64,000 nt of DNA from a bacterium (GTDB lineage Bacteria > Bacillota > Clostridia > Oscillospirales > Oscillospiraceae), in the NCBI GenBank assembly GCA_004560375.1, contig SFVC01000018.1, positions 4,186 to 68,185 of the forward strand. The letters are read 5' to 3'. Under the pieces are notes generated by a model. That model had not been told where the DNA came from, searched no databases, and saw nothing but the letters and a program-made list of their open reading frames with translations. The translations under genes and the position numbers were made by a program. This document shows, piece after piece, positions 37,745 through 46,549 of this stretch (within the stretch, counting starts at the first letter, position 1; the number at the start of each line of letters is the position of its first letter).

Positions 37745-37760
37745 GTTTGAGTTGTATGGC

Positions 37761-38597
37761 TCAGTACGCCGCCACAATGCCCCCGGAGTTGGCGTAGAAG
37801 GAGCTGATGCCCCGGGTCTCCTCGATGCGTACATCGGCGAAATCGCAGGTCTTGAAGGCCAGCGCCCGCAGGTACTCCGCCCGCTCCCGGCACAGGCAGT
37901 GGGAGATGCACAGCAACTGCCCCCGGTGGCGCTCGTCCGCCGCCATGATGGCGCACAGCTTGTTCAGCGCCTGCTTGATGGACAGGGCCTGCCCGTGGCG
38001 CATGATCTCCCCCTGGGGGGTGGAGCCCATCACCAGCTTCACCCGCAGCGCCCCGGTGACCAGGGACTGCACCCGGGTGAGCCGCCCCGCCTTTCGCAGC
38101 ACGTCCAGATTTTCCAGCACAAACAGGGTGTTCATCTGAGCGATGCGCCGCTCCATCTCCGCCACCACCTGATGGAAGGGCATCCCCGAGCCCGCCAGCT
38201 TGGACAGGGCCAGGGCGATGTGGGTCTCCCCGGCGGAGGCGGAACAGGAGTTGAACACGTGGAGGTTCCGATCCGGGTGCTCCTCCCGGAAGATCTGGGC
38301 GGCCTGCCAGGCGCTGTTGTGGGAGCCGGACAGCAGGGCGGACAGGGTGACCACGTACACGTCCCCCTCCGCCGCTTCATAGGCCGCCAGGTACTCCGCC
38401 GGAGCGGGGCAGGCGGTGTGGGACGCCTCCTTGCACATGGCCATGGCGTCCACCAGCGCCTCGGTGCGGAGGGTCTCGTCGTCCCGGAACTCGTTCTCCC
38501 CCACGTGGATGGTGAGGGGGATGCTTCGGTACACCCCGGTGGACAGCACTTCGGGGCTGAGATCGCAGCAGCTGTCGACAATGATCTTGAAACTCAT
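37761..38597 (-). CDS. DegV-family fatty-acid-binding protein
   Basis: This 278-aa DegV protein has FKIIVDSCCDLSPEV at the start, TSCPAP-like TACPAPAEY and LSALLSGSHNSA, and the C-terminal domain with GALRVKLVMGSTPQGEI. Such proteins (FakB type) bind a fatty acid and present it to the FakA kinase. No fakA is in the window. The ATG at 38597 was taken; a TTG 15 nt upstream is possible. Confidence 0.93.
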   Translation of the reverse strand: MSFKIIVDSCCDLSPEVLSTGVYRSIPLTIHVGENEFRDDETLRTEALVDAMAMCKEASHTACPAPAEYLAAYEAAEGDVYVVTLSALLSGSHNSAWQAAQIFREEHPDRNLHVFNSCSASAGETHIALALSKLAGSGMPFHQVVAEMERRIAQMNTLFVLENLDVLRKAGRLTRVQSLVTGALRVKLVMGSTPQGEIMRHGQALSIKQALNKLCAIMAADERHRGQLLCISHCLCRERAEYLRALAFKTCDFADVRIEETRGISSFYANSGGIVAAY

Positions 38598-38631
38598 ACA
38601 AAAAAACCCCAAACATCATTTTAATAATTAC

Positions 38632-38660
38632 ATCATAGCAGAGCCCCCTGGGAAAGTCAA
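38632..38660 (-). promoter_or_regulatory. Promoter of the DegV gene
   Basis: On the minus strand TTGACT and TATGAT are separated by 17 bp. Confidence 0.82.
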
Positions 38661-38693
38661 GGGGAAACCGCCGGGATCCGGGCAAATTAGCGC

Positions 38694-38722
38694 TTGACGG
38701 GAGGGGCCGTCCATAGTAAGAT
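38694..38722 (+). promoter_or_regulatory. Promoter of the flavoprotein gene
   Basis: TTGACG and TAAGAT are separated by 17 bp; divergent from the DegV promoter, 33 bp away. Confidence 0.78.
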
Positions 38723-38767
38723 CAGGGGAGGAATCCAAATTGTAGAAATAAGGAGGCTGTGATACAT

Positions 38768-39934
38768 ATGAACGCTGCATTTGACCTGGCAATCCGCCCG
38801 GTGGGGTGCTTCGACGGAGATTTGGATCTGTTTGAGAGCCAGTACGCCGTCCCCAACGGCGTAAGCTACAATTCCTGGGTGATCCTGGACGAGAAGATCG
38901 CCGTGCTGGACTCGGTGGATCCCCGGAAGACGGAGGAGTGGTTGGCCAACCTGGAGGGGGCGCTGGAGGGCCGGGAGCCGGACTACCTGATCATACACCA
39001 CATGGAGCCGGATCATTCGGGCAGCATTGTCACCCTGGCGGACAAATACCCCGCCATGACCCTGGTGGGCAACGCCAAGACCTTCCCCATGCTGACCGCC
39101 TTCACCGGCCGGGACTTTGCCGGCCGCTCCCTCACCGTGAAGGAGGGGGAGGAGCTGGCCCTGGGCGGGCACACCCTGGCCTTCTACATGGCTTCCATGG
39201 TGCACTGGCCGGAGGTGATGGCGTCCTATGAGAAGAGCAGCGGGACGCTGTTCTCCGCCGACGGCTTCGGCCGGTTCGGGGACGCGGATCCCGCCTCCCC
39301 CTGGGTGGACGAGGCCCGGCGGTACTATCTGAACATTGTGGGCAAGTACGGCGTGCAGGTGCAGGCCCTGCTGAAAAAGGCTGCGGCGCTGGACATCAAG
39401 CGGATCTGCCCCCTCCACGGCCCGGTGCTGTCCGGGGAGGCGCTGGCCCTGGCCCTGGAGAAGTACGACGTGTGGAGCCGGTACGTGCCGGAGGAGAAGG
39501 GCGTGCTGGTGGCCTACGCCTCCATCCACGGCAACACCGCCCGGGCGGCGCTGGAGCTGGCGGACAAGCTGCGGGGAGAGGGACTGGCCGTGGACACCAT
39601 CGACCTGGCCCGGCGGGACTGGGCGGAGGCGGTGGCCGGGGCCTTCCGGTACAGCGGGCTGATGCTGGCGGCGTCCAGCTATGACGCGGGGGTGTTCCCG
39701 CCCATGGCCCAGTTCCTGGCCCGGCTGAAGTCCAAGGGACTCCGGGATCGGACGGTGGGGCTGATGGAAAACGGATCCTGGGGCCCCTCCGCCCTGAAGA
39801 CCATGCTGGGCGAGCTGGAGGCCATGAAGGGGCTGACCATCCTGGATCCGAAGATCACCATCCGATCCGCCGCCACGGAGGAGAACCGGGCGCAGATGGG
39901 TGAGCTGGCAAAGGCGTTTGCGGCGGCGCTCTGA
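38768..39934 (+). CDS. A-type flavoprotein (FprA/FDP)
   Basis: This 388-aa flavodiiron protein reduces O2 or NO to protect anaerobes. An N-terminal metallo-beta-lactamase-like domain (about 1-250) carries the di-iron ligands in HHMEPDHSGS and CPLHGPVL. The C-terminal flavodoxin domain binds FMN (AYASIHGNTARAA). The ATG at 38768 fits AAGGAGG better than the in-frame GTG at 38759, which is too close. An alpha/beta hydrolase gene follows after 27 nt. Confidence 0.94.
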   Translation: MNAAFDLAIRPVGCFDGDLDLFESQYAVPNGVSYNSWVILDEKIAVLDSVDPRKTEEWLANLEGALEGREPDYLIIHHMEPDHSGSIVTLADKYPAMTLVGNAKTFPMLTAFTGRDFAGRSLTVKEGEELALGGHTLAFYMASMVHWPEVMASYEKSSGTLFSADGFGRFGDADPASPWVDEARRYYLNIVGKYGVQVQALLKKAAALDIKRICPLHGPVLSGEALALALEKYDVWSRYVPEEKGVLVAYASIHGNTARAALELADKLRGEGLAVDTIDLARRDWAEAVAGAFRYSGLMLAASSYDAGVFPPMAQFLARLKSKGLRDRTVGLMENGSWGPSALKTMLGELEAMKGLTILDPKITIRSAATEENRAQMGELAKAFAAAL

Positions 39935-39961
39935 TCCACTCCTGCAAAGGGGGAAAGGCCC

Positions 39962-40912
39962 ATGGAAAAGACCCGGAAAAAACGCCGGGGGCTGAAGATT
40001 GCCCTGATTGTCCTGGCAGTCCTGCTGGTGCTGGGGGCCGGGGCGCTGGCCTTCGCGGGGAATTACTTGTTCCACTTTGCTTTGGATCCCCGGTTCGGAG
40101 GTATGCTGGGCGCCTATGACCCGGAGGGTGTGACGCTGGAGGGGGACGCCGCCTGGTTTGACGAGAACAGCGAGGATCGCTGGCTCACCAGCCAGGACGG
40201 GCTGAGGCTCCACGGCCTGTACCTCCCCCGGGAGGGCAGCCACAAATACGCGGTGATCTGCCACGGCTACGGCAGCATTCCCCAGTACGGGGGCCGGTTC
40301 GCCTTGAAATTCAATGAGATGGGGTTCAGCATTCTCGCGCCAGCCGCCCGGGCCCATGAGCGCAGCGAGGGCCGGTACGCCGGCATGGGCTGGCCGGAGC
40401 GCCGGGACATTGTGGCCTGGGTAAACACCCTGGTGGAGCAGGATCCCCAGGCGGAGATCGTGCTGTTCGGCGTGTCCATGGGCGGGGCCACGGTGATGAT
40501 GGCCGCCGGGGAGGCGGATCTGGCCCCCAACGTGAAGTGCGTCATTGAGGATTGCGGCTATTCCTCCGTGTGGGACGAGTTCGCGGGGCAGCTGAAGGAG
40601 ATGTTCGGCCTGCCCACCTTCCCGGTGCTGGACGCGGCCTCCCTGGTGACCCGGCTGCGTGCGGGATACGGGTTCAAAGAGGCGTCGGCGGTGGAGCAGC
40701 TGAAAAAGACCGCCCTGCCCATCCTGTTCATCCACGGGGAGGACGACACCTTCGTGCCCTACGCCATGCTGGATGTGGTGTATGACGCCCGTCCCAGTAC
40801 GGACAAGGAGCGGCTGTCCGTCCCCGGCGCGGCCCACGGGGAGGCGTCCTGGGAGGCCCCGGAGCTGTACTGGGCCACAGTTGAGGCGTTTTTAGACAAA
40901 CATATGGGGTAA
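39962..40912 (+). CDS. Membrane-anchored alpha/beta hydrolase
   Basis: This 316-aa serine hydrolase has a basic start (MEKTRKKRRGLK) and one N-terminal membrane helix (about 12-35). The fold motifs are the oxyanion-side CHGYGS, the nucleophile in GVSMGGATVM, the acid in HGEDDTFVP and the His in AAHGEA. The substrate is unknown. AAAGGGGGAAAGGCCC precedes the ATG, and it probably shares the flavoprotein transcript. Confidence 0.92.
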   Translation: MEKTRKKRRGLKIALIVLAVLLVLGAGALAFAGNYLFHFALDPRFGGMLGAYDPEGVTLEGDAAWFDENSEDRWLTSQDGLRLHGLYLPREGSHKYAVICHGYGSIPQYGGRFALKFNEMGFSILAPAARAHERSEGRYAGMGWPERRDIVAWVNTLVEQDPQAEIVLFGVSMGGATVMMAAGEADLAPNVKCVIEDCGYSSVWDEFAGQLKEMFGLPTFPVLDAASLVTRLRAGYGFKEASAVEQLKKTALPILFIHGEDDTFVPYAMLDVVYDARPSTDKERLSVPGAAHGEASWEAPELYWATVEAFLDKHMG

Positions 40913-40945
40913 AAAAATCCCGTCCGGCCCAGCCGGACGGGATTT
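40911..40945. terminator. Bidirectional terminator
   Basis: A 13-bp stem (AATCCCGTCCGGC and its complement) has seven As on its left, which read as Ts on the minus strand after pfkB. Confidence 0.88.
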
Positions 40946-40952
40946 CTGCGCT

Positions 40953-41918
40953 TCAGGCCAGCAGGGCCTCCACCTCCGCCCGCTCCGGCATGGAGCGGAT
41001 GGCCCCCTTCCGGGTGGTGACCAGGTAGGCCGCCGTGTTGGCGAAGCGGAGCATCTCGGTGAGATCCGCTTGGGTGAGGCCGTCCAGACCCCGCTCCAGC
41101 ACGAAGCTGAGCACGCAGGCGCAGAAGGTGTCCCCTGCCCCGGTGGTTTCGATGGCGCCGCCCAGCTGGCAGGCGGGAACGAACACCCGCTTGTCCTCAT
41201 AATAGGAGTAGCTGCCCTCCGCCCCGGCGGTGACGTTGCACAGCCTGATGTTGGGATAGCGCCCCCGCAGCAGGGCCGCGCCCCTGTCGAAGTCCGTCTC
41301 GCCGGTCATGAACTCCAGCTCGTTGTCGGCGATTTTCAAGATATCGCAGTGGGCAAGGCCATAGGAGATCTGGGCCCGGGCATCCTCCAGACTGTCCCAC
41401 AGGGGCGGGCGGAGGTTGGGGTCGAAGGAGATCAGCGCGCCGCCCTCCCTGGCGCAGTCGATGGCGCTGGTGGTGGCCTTCCGCACCCCCTCGTGGGTCA
41501 TGGACAGGGTGCCGAAGTGGAAGATCCGGCTGCCGGCGATGATGTCCAGGGGTAGCTCGTCCGGCCTCAGCAGCATATCCGCGCCGGGGTTGCGGTAGAA
41601 GGAGAAGTCCCGGTCGCCGTTGGCAAAGGTTTTCACGAAGGCCAGGGTGGTGCGGGCATCCCGGTCGAACACCAGGTGATCCATGCAGATCCCCGCCTCG
41701 GCGGCCACGTCCCGGAGCAGGTGACCGAACAGATCCTCCCCCACCTTGCCCACAAAGGCGCAGGAGCGGCCCAGCTTCTTCAGCATGGCCAGCACGTTGC
41801 AGGGCGCGCCGCCGGGGTTGGCCTCAAAGAGGGTGTTGCCCTGGCCGCTGAGCCCGCTCTCCGTAAAGTCGATGAGCAGCTCCCCCAGGGCGGTGACGTC
41901 GAAGCGGTGTTCAGTCAT
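40953..41918 (-). CDS. PfkB-family sugar kinase, probable fructokinase
   Basis: This 321-aa ribokinase-fold kinase has the substrate motif ALGELLIDF, GGAPCNVLAML, and the catalytic GAGDTF with the base Asp in ETTGAGDTFCACVLSF. Sequence features best fit fructokinase (ScrK type). It phosphorylates a sugar with ATP. No transporter or hydrolase genes accompany it. Confidence 0.9.
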   Translation of the reverse strand: MTEHRFDVTALGELLIDFTESGLSGQGNTLFEANPGGAPCNVLAMLKKLGRSCAFVGKVGEDLFGHLLRDVAAEAGICMDHLVFDRDARTTLAFVKTFANGDRDFSFYRNPGADMLLRPDELPLDIIAGSRIFHFGTLSMTHEGVRKATTSAIDCAREGGALISFDPNLRPPLWDSLEDARAQISYGLAHCDILKIADNELEFMTGETDFDRGAALLRGRYPNIRLCNVTAGAEGSYSYYEDKRVFVPACQLGGAIETTGAGDTFCACVLSFVLERGLDGLTQADLTEMLRFANTAAYLVTTRKGAIRSMPERAEVEALLA

Positions 41919-41952
41919 AGCGGATCCTCCTCAAAGGGGTTTTGTCAGGGCT

Positions 41953-41981
41953 ATCATAGCCGCTTTCTCCAGGTCTGTCAA
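41953..41981 (-). promoter_or_regulatory. Promoter of the PfkB kinase gene
   Basis: On the minus strand a perfect TTGACA and TATGAT are separated by 17 bp. Confidence 0.85.
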
Positions 41982-42062
41982 TGCCCCGGCGGACGCGGGA
42001 TCTTCCGAATCCGCGTATGATCTCCCGGCGGTGGGGCATACTGGAAGGGAGGTGAAGCGAGC

Positions 42063-42509
42063 ATGGACATGAACAACCAGGAGTACAATCGATATGTGAG
42101 CGACCGGGCGGATCCCTCCCCGCTGTGGAAGGATCTGCTGTGGGCCTTCTGCGTGGGCGGCGCCATCTGCGCCGGGGGCCAGGGGCTGTCCGCCCTCTAC
42201 CAGAGCTGGGGAGCGGGGAAGGAGGACGCGGGGACGTGGGCCTCCGTCACGCTGATCTTCCTGGCCTCCCTGCTCACCGGCCTGGGGGTGTTCGACAACA
42301 TCGCCAAACACGCCGGGGCGGGCACGCTGGTGCCCATCACCGGCTTCTCCAACGCCATGGTGTCCCCGGCGCTGGAGTTCAAGAGCGAGGGGCTGGTCAC
42401 CGGCACCGGCGCCAAGCTGTTCACTGTTGCGGGCCCTGTTTTGGCCTACGGGATCTCGGCCAGCGTGGTGTACGGGATCATCCTGTACGTGCTGGGGCTG
42501 TACGGATGA
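42063..42509 (+). CDS. spoVAC: Stage V sporulation protein AC
   Basis: This 148-aa inner-spore-membrane protein has about four hydrophobic segments and the SpoVAC hallmark ITGFSNAMVSPALEFKSEG. In spore formers it belongs to the channel that moves dipicolinic acid into the spore and out at germination. The usual partners spoVAD and spoVAE do not follow; Tex does, after a terminator. AGGGAGGTGAAGCGAGC precedes the ATG. Confidence 0.93.
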   Translation: MDMNNQEYNRYVSDRADPSPLWKDLLWAFCVGGAICAGGQGLSALYQSWGAGKEDAGTWASVTLIFLASLLTGLGVFDNIAKHAGAGTLVPITGFSNAMVSPALEFKSEGLVTGTGAKLFTVAGPVLAYGISASVVYGIILYVLGLYG

Positions 42510-42510
42510 G

Positions 42511-42550
42511 AAAAGCGGACGGGGGCGCTCCCACCCCTGTCCGCTTTTTC
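42511..42550 (+). terminator. Terminator of spoVAC
   Basis: AAAAGCGGACGGGG pairs with CCCCTGTCCGCTTTT (one bulge), followed by Ts. Confidence 0.88.
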
Positions 42551-42551
42551 T

Positions 42552-42580
42552 TTGCGCTGAGGGGAATTTTATGGTATACT
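42552..42580 (+). promoter_or_regulatory. Promoter of tex
   Basis: TTGCGC and the extended -10 TGGTATACT are separated by 17 bp. Confidence 0.72.
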
Positions 42581-42613
42581 ATCCCCACATCCCAATCAGC
42601 AAAGGAGATCAAC

Positions 42614-44770
42614 ATGGAGCGCATCACAGAACTGCTGGCCCGGGAGCTGGATCGCCCGCTTCAGCACATCGAGAATATCATTGCCCTGCTGGACGAGGGC
42701 AATACGGTTCCCTTTATCGCCCGCTACCGCAAGGAGCTCCACGGGGCCATGGACGATCAGCTCATCCGGCAGCTGGCCGACCGGTTACAGTACCTGCGAA
42801 ATTTGCAGAACCGCCGGGACGAAGTGAAGCAGGCCATCGAAAACCAGGGGAAGCTGACGGACGAGCTGGCCGCCGCCATCGACGGCGCCGCCACCCTGGC
42901 GGAGGTGGAGGATCTGTACCGGCCCTATAAACAAAAGCGCCGCACCCGGGCCACCATGGCAAGGGAAAAGGGGCTGGAGCCCCTGGCAGAGCTGGCCTTC
43001 GCCATCGGCCCGGCGGTGGACGTGGGCGCGGCGGCGGAGGAGTACATCGACCCCGAAAAAGGGGTGGAGACAAGGGAGGACGCCTTACAGGGGGCGTCCG
43101 ACATCATCGCCGAGTGGATCTCCGACGACGCCGATATCCGCAAACTGCTGCGGGAGCTGTACTGGCGGCGGGCGTCCATCGTCTCCAAAGCTGCGGCCAA
43201 GGATCCGGAGGATTCGGTGTACAGGCTCTACTATGAGTTTTCCAGCCCGGCGTCCAAAACCCAGGGGCATCAGGTGCTGGCCATGAACCGGGGGGAGCGG
43301 GAGGAGATCCTGAAGGTGTCCGTGGAGATGGATCGGGAAACCGCCCTGGTGGCCCTGCGGCGGAAGGTGGTGCCCGGGCGGGCGGCCATGGAGTTTGTAA
43401 AAACCGCCGCCGAGGACGCCTATGATCGGCTCATCGCCCCCTCCCTGGAGCGGGAGGTGCGCTCCGAGCTGACCGACAAGGCCAACGAGGGGGCCATCGG
43501 GCAGTTCGCCCTGAATTTGAAGCCTCTGCTCATGCAGCCGCCGGTGAAGGGCTTCGTCACCATGGGGTTGGATCCGGGATACCGCATGGGCTGTAAAGTG
43601 GCGGTGGTTGACCCCACCGGCAAGGTGCTGGACACCACGGTGGTCTACCCCACCCACGGGGAGCGGGGCAAAAACGAGGCCATCGACAAACTGGCCGTCC
43701 TCATCAAAAAGCACAAGGTGGCCCACATCGCCATCGGCAACGGCACCGCCAGCCGGGAGACGGAGCAGATGGCGGTGGAGCTCATCCGCAAGGTGGGGGG
43801 CGGGGTCAGCTACGCCATGGTGAACGAGGCGGGGGCGTCGGTGTACTCCGCCTCCAAGCTGGCGGCGGAGGAGTTCCCCGACTTCGACGTGAACCTGCGC
43901 TCCGCGGTGTCCATCGCCCGGAGATTGCAGGATCCCCTGGCGGAGCTGGTGAAGATCGACCCCAAGTCCATCGGCGTGGGCCAGTATCAGCACGATATGC
44001 CCCAGGCCCGGCTGGGCGAGGCCCTGGACGGGGTGGTGGAGGACTGCGTCAACGCCGTGGGGGTGGACGTGAACACCGCCTCCGCGCCGCTGCTCACCCG
44101 GGTGGCGGGGCTCAACGGCACCACGGCGAAGAATATCGTCAAGTACCGGGAGGACAACGGGCCCTTCACCACCCGGAAGCAGATCTTGAAGGTGCCGAAA
44201 TTGGGGCCGAAAGCCTTTGAGCAGTGCGCGGGCTTCCTGCGGGTGCCGGAGAGCAAGTCCCCCCTGGACAACACCGCCGTCCACCCGGAGAGCTACGGGG
44301 CGGCGGAACAGCTGCTGGCCCTGTGCGGCCACGGCATGGCGGACGTGCGGGCCGGGAAGCTGGGCGGCTTGAAGGCGGAGCTGGCCGCCTATGGCGAGGA
44401 CAGGGCGGCGGCGGAGTGCGGGGTGGGGGTGCCCACCCTGCGGGACGTGGCGGCGGAGCTGATGAAACCGGGGCGGGATCCCCGGGACGAGCTGCCCGCG
44501 CCGGTGCTGCGAACCGACGTGCTGGACGTGAAGGATCTGAAGCCGGGGATGGAGCTGAAGGGGACGGTTCGCAACGTCATCGACTTCGGGGCCTTTGTGG
44601 ACATCGGCGTCCACCAGGACGGGCTGGTGCACATCAGCCAGATCTGCGACCGCTACCTCAAGCACCCCTCCGAGGTGCTGAGCGTGGGGGACGTGGTGAC
44701 GGTGTGGGTGAAGGAAGTGGACGAGAAGAAGAAGCGGATCTCTCTGACTATGCGGAAAGATCGGCTGTGA
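42614..44770 (+). CDS. tex: Tex-family S1 RNA-binding protein
   Basis: This 718-aa Tex protein is a conserved nucleic-acid-binding factor tied to transcription and RNA turnover. It has an N-terminal Tex domain (VPFIARYRKE), a YqgF-like RNase-H fold (MGLDPGYRMGCKVAVVD), helix-hairpin-helix repeats (about 500-560), and a C-terminal S1 domain (about 640-715) with VDIGVHQDGLVHIS. AAAGGAGATCAAC precedes the ATG. Confidence 0.96.
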   Translation: MERITELLARELDRPLQHIENIIALLDEGNTVPFIARYRKELHGAMDDQLIRQLADRLQYLRNLQNRRDEVKQAIENQGKLTDELAAAIDGAATLAEVEDLYRPYKQKRRTRATMAREKGLEPLAELAFAIGPAVDVGAAAEEYIDPEKGVETREDALQGASDIIAEWISDDADIRKLLRELYWRRASIVSKAAAKDPEDSVYRLYYEFSSPASKTQGHQVLAMNRGEREEILKVSVEMDRETALVALRRKVVPGRAAMEFVKTAAEDAYDRLIAPSLEREVRSELTDKANEGAIGQFALNLKPLLMQPPVKGFVTMGLDPGYRMGCKVAVVDPTGKVLDTTVVYPTHGERGKNEAIDKLAVLIKKHKVAHIAIGNGTASRETEQMAVELIRKVGGGVSYAMVNEAGASVYSASKLAAEEFPDFDVNLRSAVSIARRLQDPLAELVKIDPKSIGVGQYQHDMPQARLGEALDGVVEDCVNAVGVDVNTASAPLLTRVAGLNGTTAKNIVKYREDNGPFTTRKQILKVPKLGPKAFEQCAGFLRVPESKSPLDNTAVHPESYGAAEQLLALCGHGMADVRAGKLGGLKAELAAYGEDRAAAECGVGVPTLRDVAAELMKPGRDPRDELPAPVLRTDVLDVKDLKPGMELKGTVRNVIDFGAFVDIGVHQDGLVHISQICDRYLKHPSEVLSVGDVVTVWVKEVDEKKKRISLTMRKDRL

Positions 44771-44790
44771 TACGATTTTTGAGGAAAACC

Positions 44791-44867
44791 GTAGGGGAGG
44801 GGCTTGCCCCTCCCGTGGGAAAGGGTATCTGCCCCTTCAAGGCGGGAGGGGCAAGCCCCTCCCCTAC
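44791..44867. repeat. Dispersed palindromic repeat, perfect 24-bp inverted ends
   Basis: The 77-nt element begins GTAGGGGAGGGGCTTGCCCC (24-bp arm, 44791-44814) and ends with the exact complement (44844-44867). Each arm is itself palindromic. It lies between tex and the MerR-RDD gene; relatives occur at 109-188 and 36307-36381. Confidence 0.8.
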
Positions 44868-44896
44868 AAAATATTTTCCTTTTTTCAAAAAACCTC

Positions 44897-44927
44897 TTGA
44901 CTGTGAAGGGACTTGACAGGTTAGCAT
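44897..44927 (+). promoter_or_regulatory. MerR-type promoter with 19-bp spacer
   Basis: TTGACT (44897-44902) and TAGCAT (44922-44927) are separated by 19 bp, the overlong spacing typical of promoters that MerR proteins activate. The next gene is a MerR protein, so autoregulation is likely. Confidence 0.6.
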
Positions 44928-44946
44928 AGCCCTGGGAGGTGGTTCC

Positions 44947-46488
44947 ATGACCATCAAGGAGCTGGAAGAAAAGACGGGCATGACCCGGGCCAACATTCGT
45001 TTTTACGAGGGGGAGGGCCTGTTGGCCCCCAAACGGCTGGACAACGGCTACCGGGACTACTCGGAGGAGGACGCCCGGACGCTGGAGAAGATACGCCTGC
45101 TGCGGCAGCTCCAGCTGGACATCGACACCATTCGCAAGGTGCAGCAGGGGACGCTGACCCTGGATCAGGCCCTGTTCGTCCAGCAGACAAAGCTGGAGGG
45201 GGACAGGATCCTCATTGAGCGGGCGTCGGAGGTGTGCCGGGAGCTGGGGGAGAGCGGCGTGGAGTACGGCGCGCTGGATCCCCAGCCCTACCTGGCGCGG
45301 CTGGACGCGCCCCCGGCCCGGCCGGTGCTGCCCAACCCGCCGCCTCCCACCCCAAAGGAGGAGGCGGCCATGGACACCGCGCCCAAAGCGTGCTACCACC
45401 CTTGGATGCGGTGGCTGGCCCGGACGCTGGACATGATGCTGTACCAGACGGTGTTCCACGTGCTGTGGCTGGTGCTGACCCGGAACCGGAGCCTGATCGG
45501 GCTGTGGGCGGTCGGCGGCATACCCGGGCTGATTTTGGCGTGGCTGCTGGGTCTGGTCTGGCTGGCCTTCACTCTGGCGGTAGAGCCGCTGTGGCTCCAC
45601 TTCTGGGGCTGGACGCCGGGGAAATGGGTGTTCGGCCTGAAGCTGCGGGACAAGGACGGGAAGAAGCTGCCCATCGCCTGGGGGATCGACCGGAGCAAAA
45701 CGCTGGCCTGGGAGGGGTACGGCTGGAACATCCCAATCTACAGCCTGTGGGTGTTTTGGAGGAACCGCAAGGACGCCCTGGACGGCTGGAACGGGAGCTG
45801 GAACGGGGAACACGCCTGCCGCTACATCAAGGAGGAGCGGCGGTTCAGCGGCTGGGTGTTTGCCGGGATGTACGCGCTGTGCTTTGTGGCGCTGTTTCTG
45901 GGGCTGCGGTACACCGAGCTGCCGGTGAACCGGGGGGAGCTCACTGTGGCGGAGTTTGCCCAGAATTATAACTACTACATCCGTCTTTTAATGGACGAGT
46001 ATGATGAGGACTTCTGCCCCCGGATGGATGAAACCGGGTGCTGGGTGGAACGGGAGGACGGCGAGGGTTATACGATCATCTCCTCTGGAGAAACCTTCAA
46101 CGGCGTGCCGGTGAGAGGGGAAACTGTCTGGAAACAGCCGGAGTTTACCGTGGAAAACGGCCGGGTGACGGCGGTGACCCTGTGCTGGGTCAGCGATCGC
46201 ACCTACAACTTTTCCAGCGGAACCCGGGAGACGCTGGCCCTGCTGGCCCTGTCCGGTTCGGCGGAGGGGACGGGGCTGTTCTCCTATGACCTGCGGGGCT
46301 GGGTGAAGGCCGCGGAGGAGGATCACCTGTTCACCCGGTGGGGGGATTCGGAGGCAGACTACCGCGGCCTGCACATTGTCCAGGTGCTGGACTACTCCGG
46401 CTACCACGACGACGGCACCTTCCTCCTTGCCAACGAGGGGGAGGAGCAGCACTGTGAAAAGACGGTGACGATCTCCCTGGCGGAATAA
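44947..46488 (+). CDS. Membrane-bound MerR-family regulator with RDD domain
   Basis: This 513-aa protein fuses a MerR DNA-binding domain (1-75; ELEEKTGMTRANIRFYEGEG) and dimerisation helix (about 76-100) to a Pro-rich linker, an RDD membrane domain (about 150-290; MRWLARTLDMM, GWTPGKWVFGLKLRD), another helix (about 300-320) and a C-terminal region of 190 residues that should lie outside the cell. Classical MerR proteins are soluble and about 110-300 aa. The layout suggests a one-component sensor that links an envelope signal to DNA; the signal is unknown. GGGAGGTGGTTCC precedes the ATG. Confidence 0.9.
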   Translation: MTIKELEEKTGMTRANIRFYEGEGLLAPKRLDNGYRDYSEEDARTLEKIRLLRQLQLDIDTIRKVQQGTLTLDQALFVQQTKLEGDRILIERASEVCRELGESGVEYGALDPQPYLARLDAPPARPVLPNPPPPTPKEEAAMDTAPKACYHPWMRWLARTLDMMLYQTVFHVLWLVLTRNRSLIGLWAVGGIPGLILAWLLGLVWLAFTLAVEPLWLHFWGWTPGKWVFGLKLRDKDGKKLPIAWGIDRSKTLAWEGYGWNIPIYSLWVFWRNRKDALDGWNGSWNGEHACRYIKEERRFSGWVFAGMYALCFVALFLGLRYTELPVNRGELTVAEFAQNYNYYIRLLMDEYDEDFCPRMDETGCWVEREDGEGYTIISSGETFNGVPVRGETVWKQPEFTVENGRVTAVTLCWVSDRTYNFSSGTRETLALLALSGSAEGTGLFSYDLRGWVKAAEEDHLFTRWGDSEADYRGLHIVQVLDYSGYHDDGTFLLANEGEEQHCEKTVTISLAE

Positions 46489-46495
46489 CATGATG

Positions 46496-46530
46496 GGGCT
46501 GTCCCCACCTGGAAAGGGCGGGGACAGCCC
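46496..46530 (+). terminator. Hairpin before rsmI
   Basis: An 11-bp stem (GGGCTGTCCCC/GGGGACAGCCC) has no T tail; it may be a weak terminator or processing site. Confidence 0.4.
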
Positions 46531-46549
46531 GCGAAGGAGTGCTTGAACT

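Noticed and set aside
42015..42043. Possible SigG promoter (GTATG, 17 bp, CATACTG) for spoVAC
   Set aside because: The inferred transcription start falls on the Shine-Dalgarno sequence, so the RNA would lack most of its RBS.
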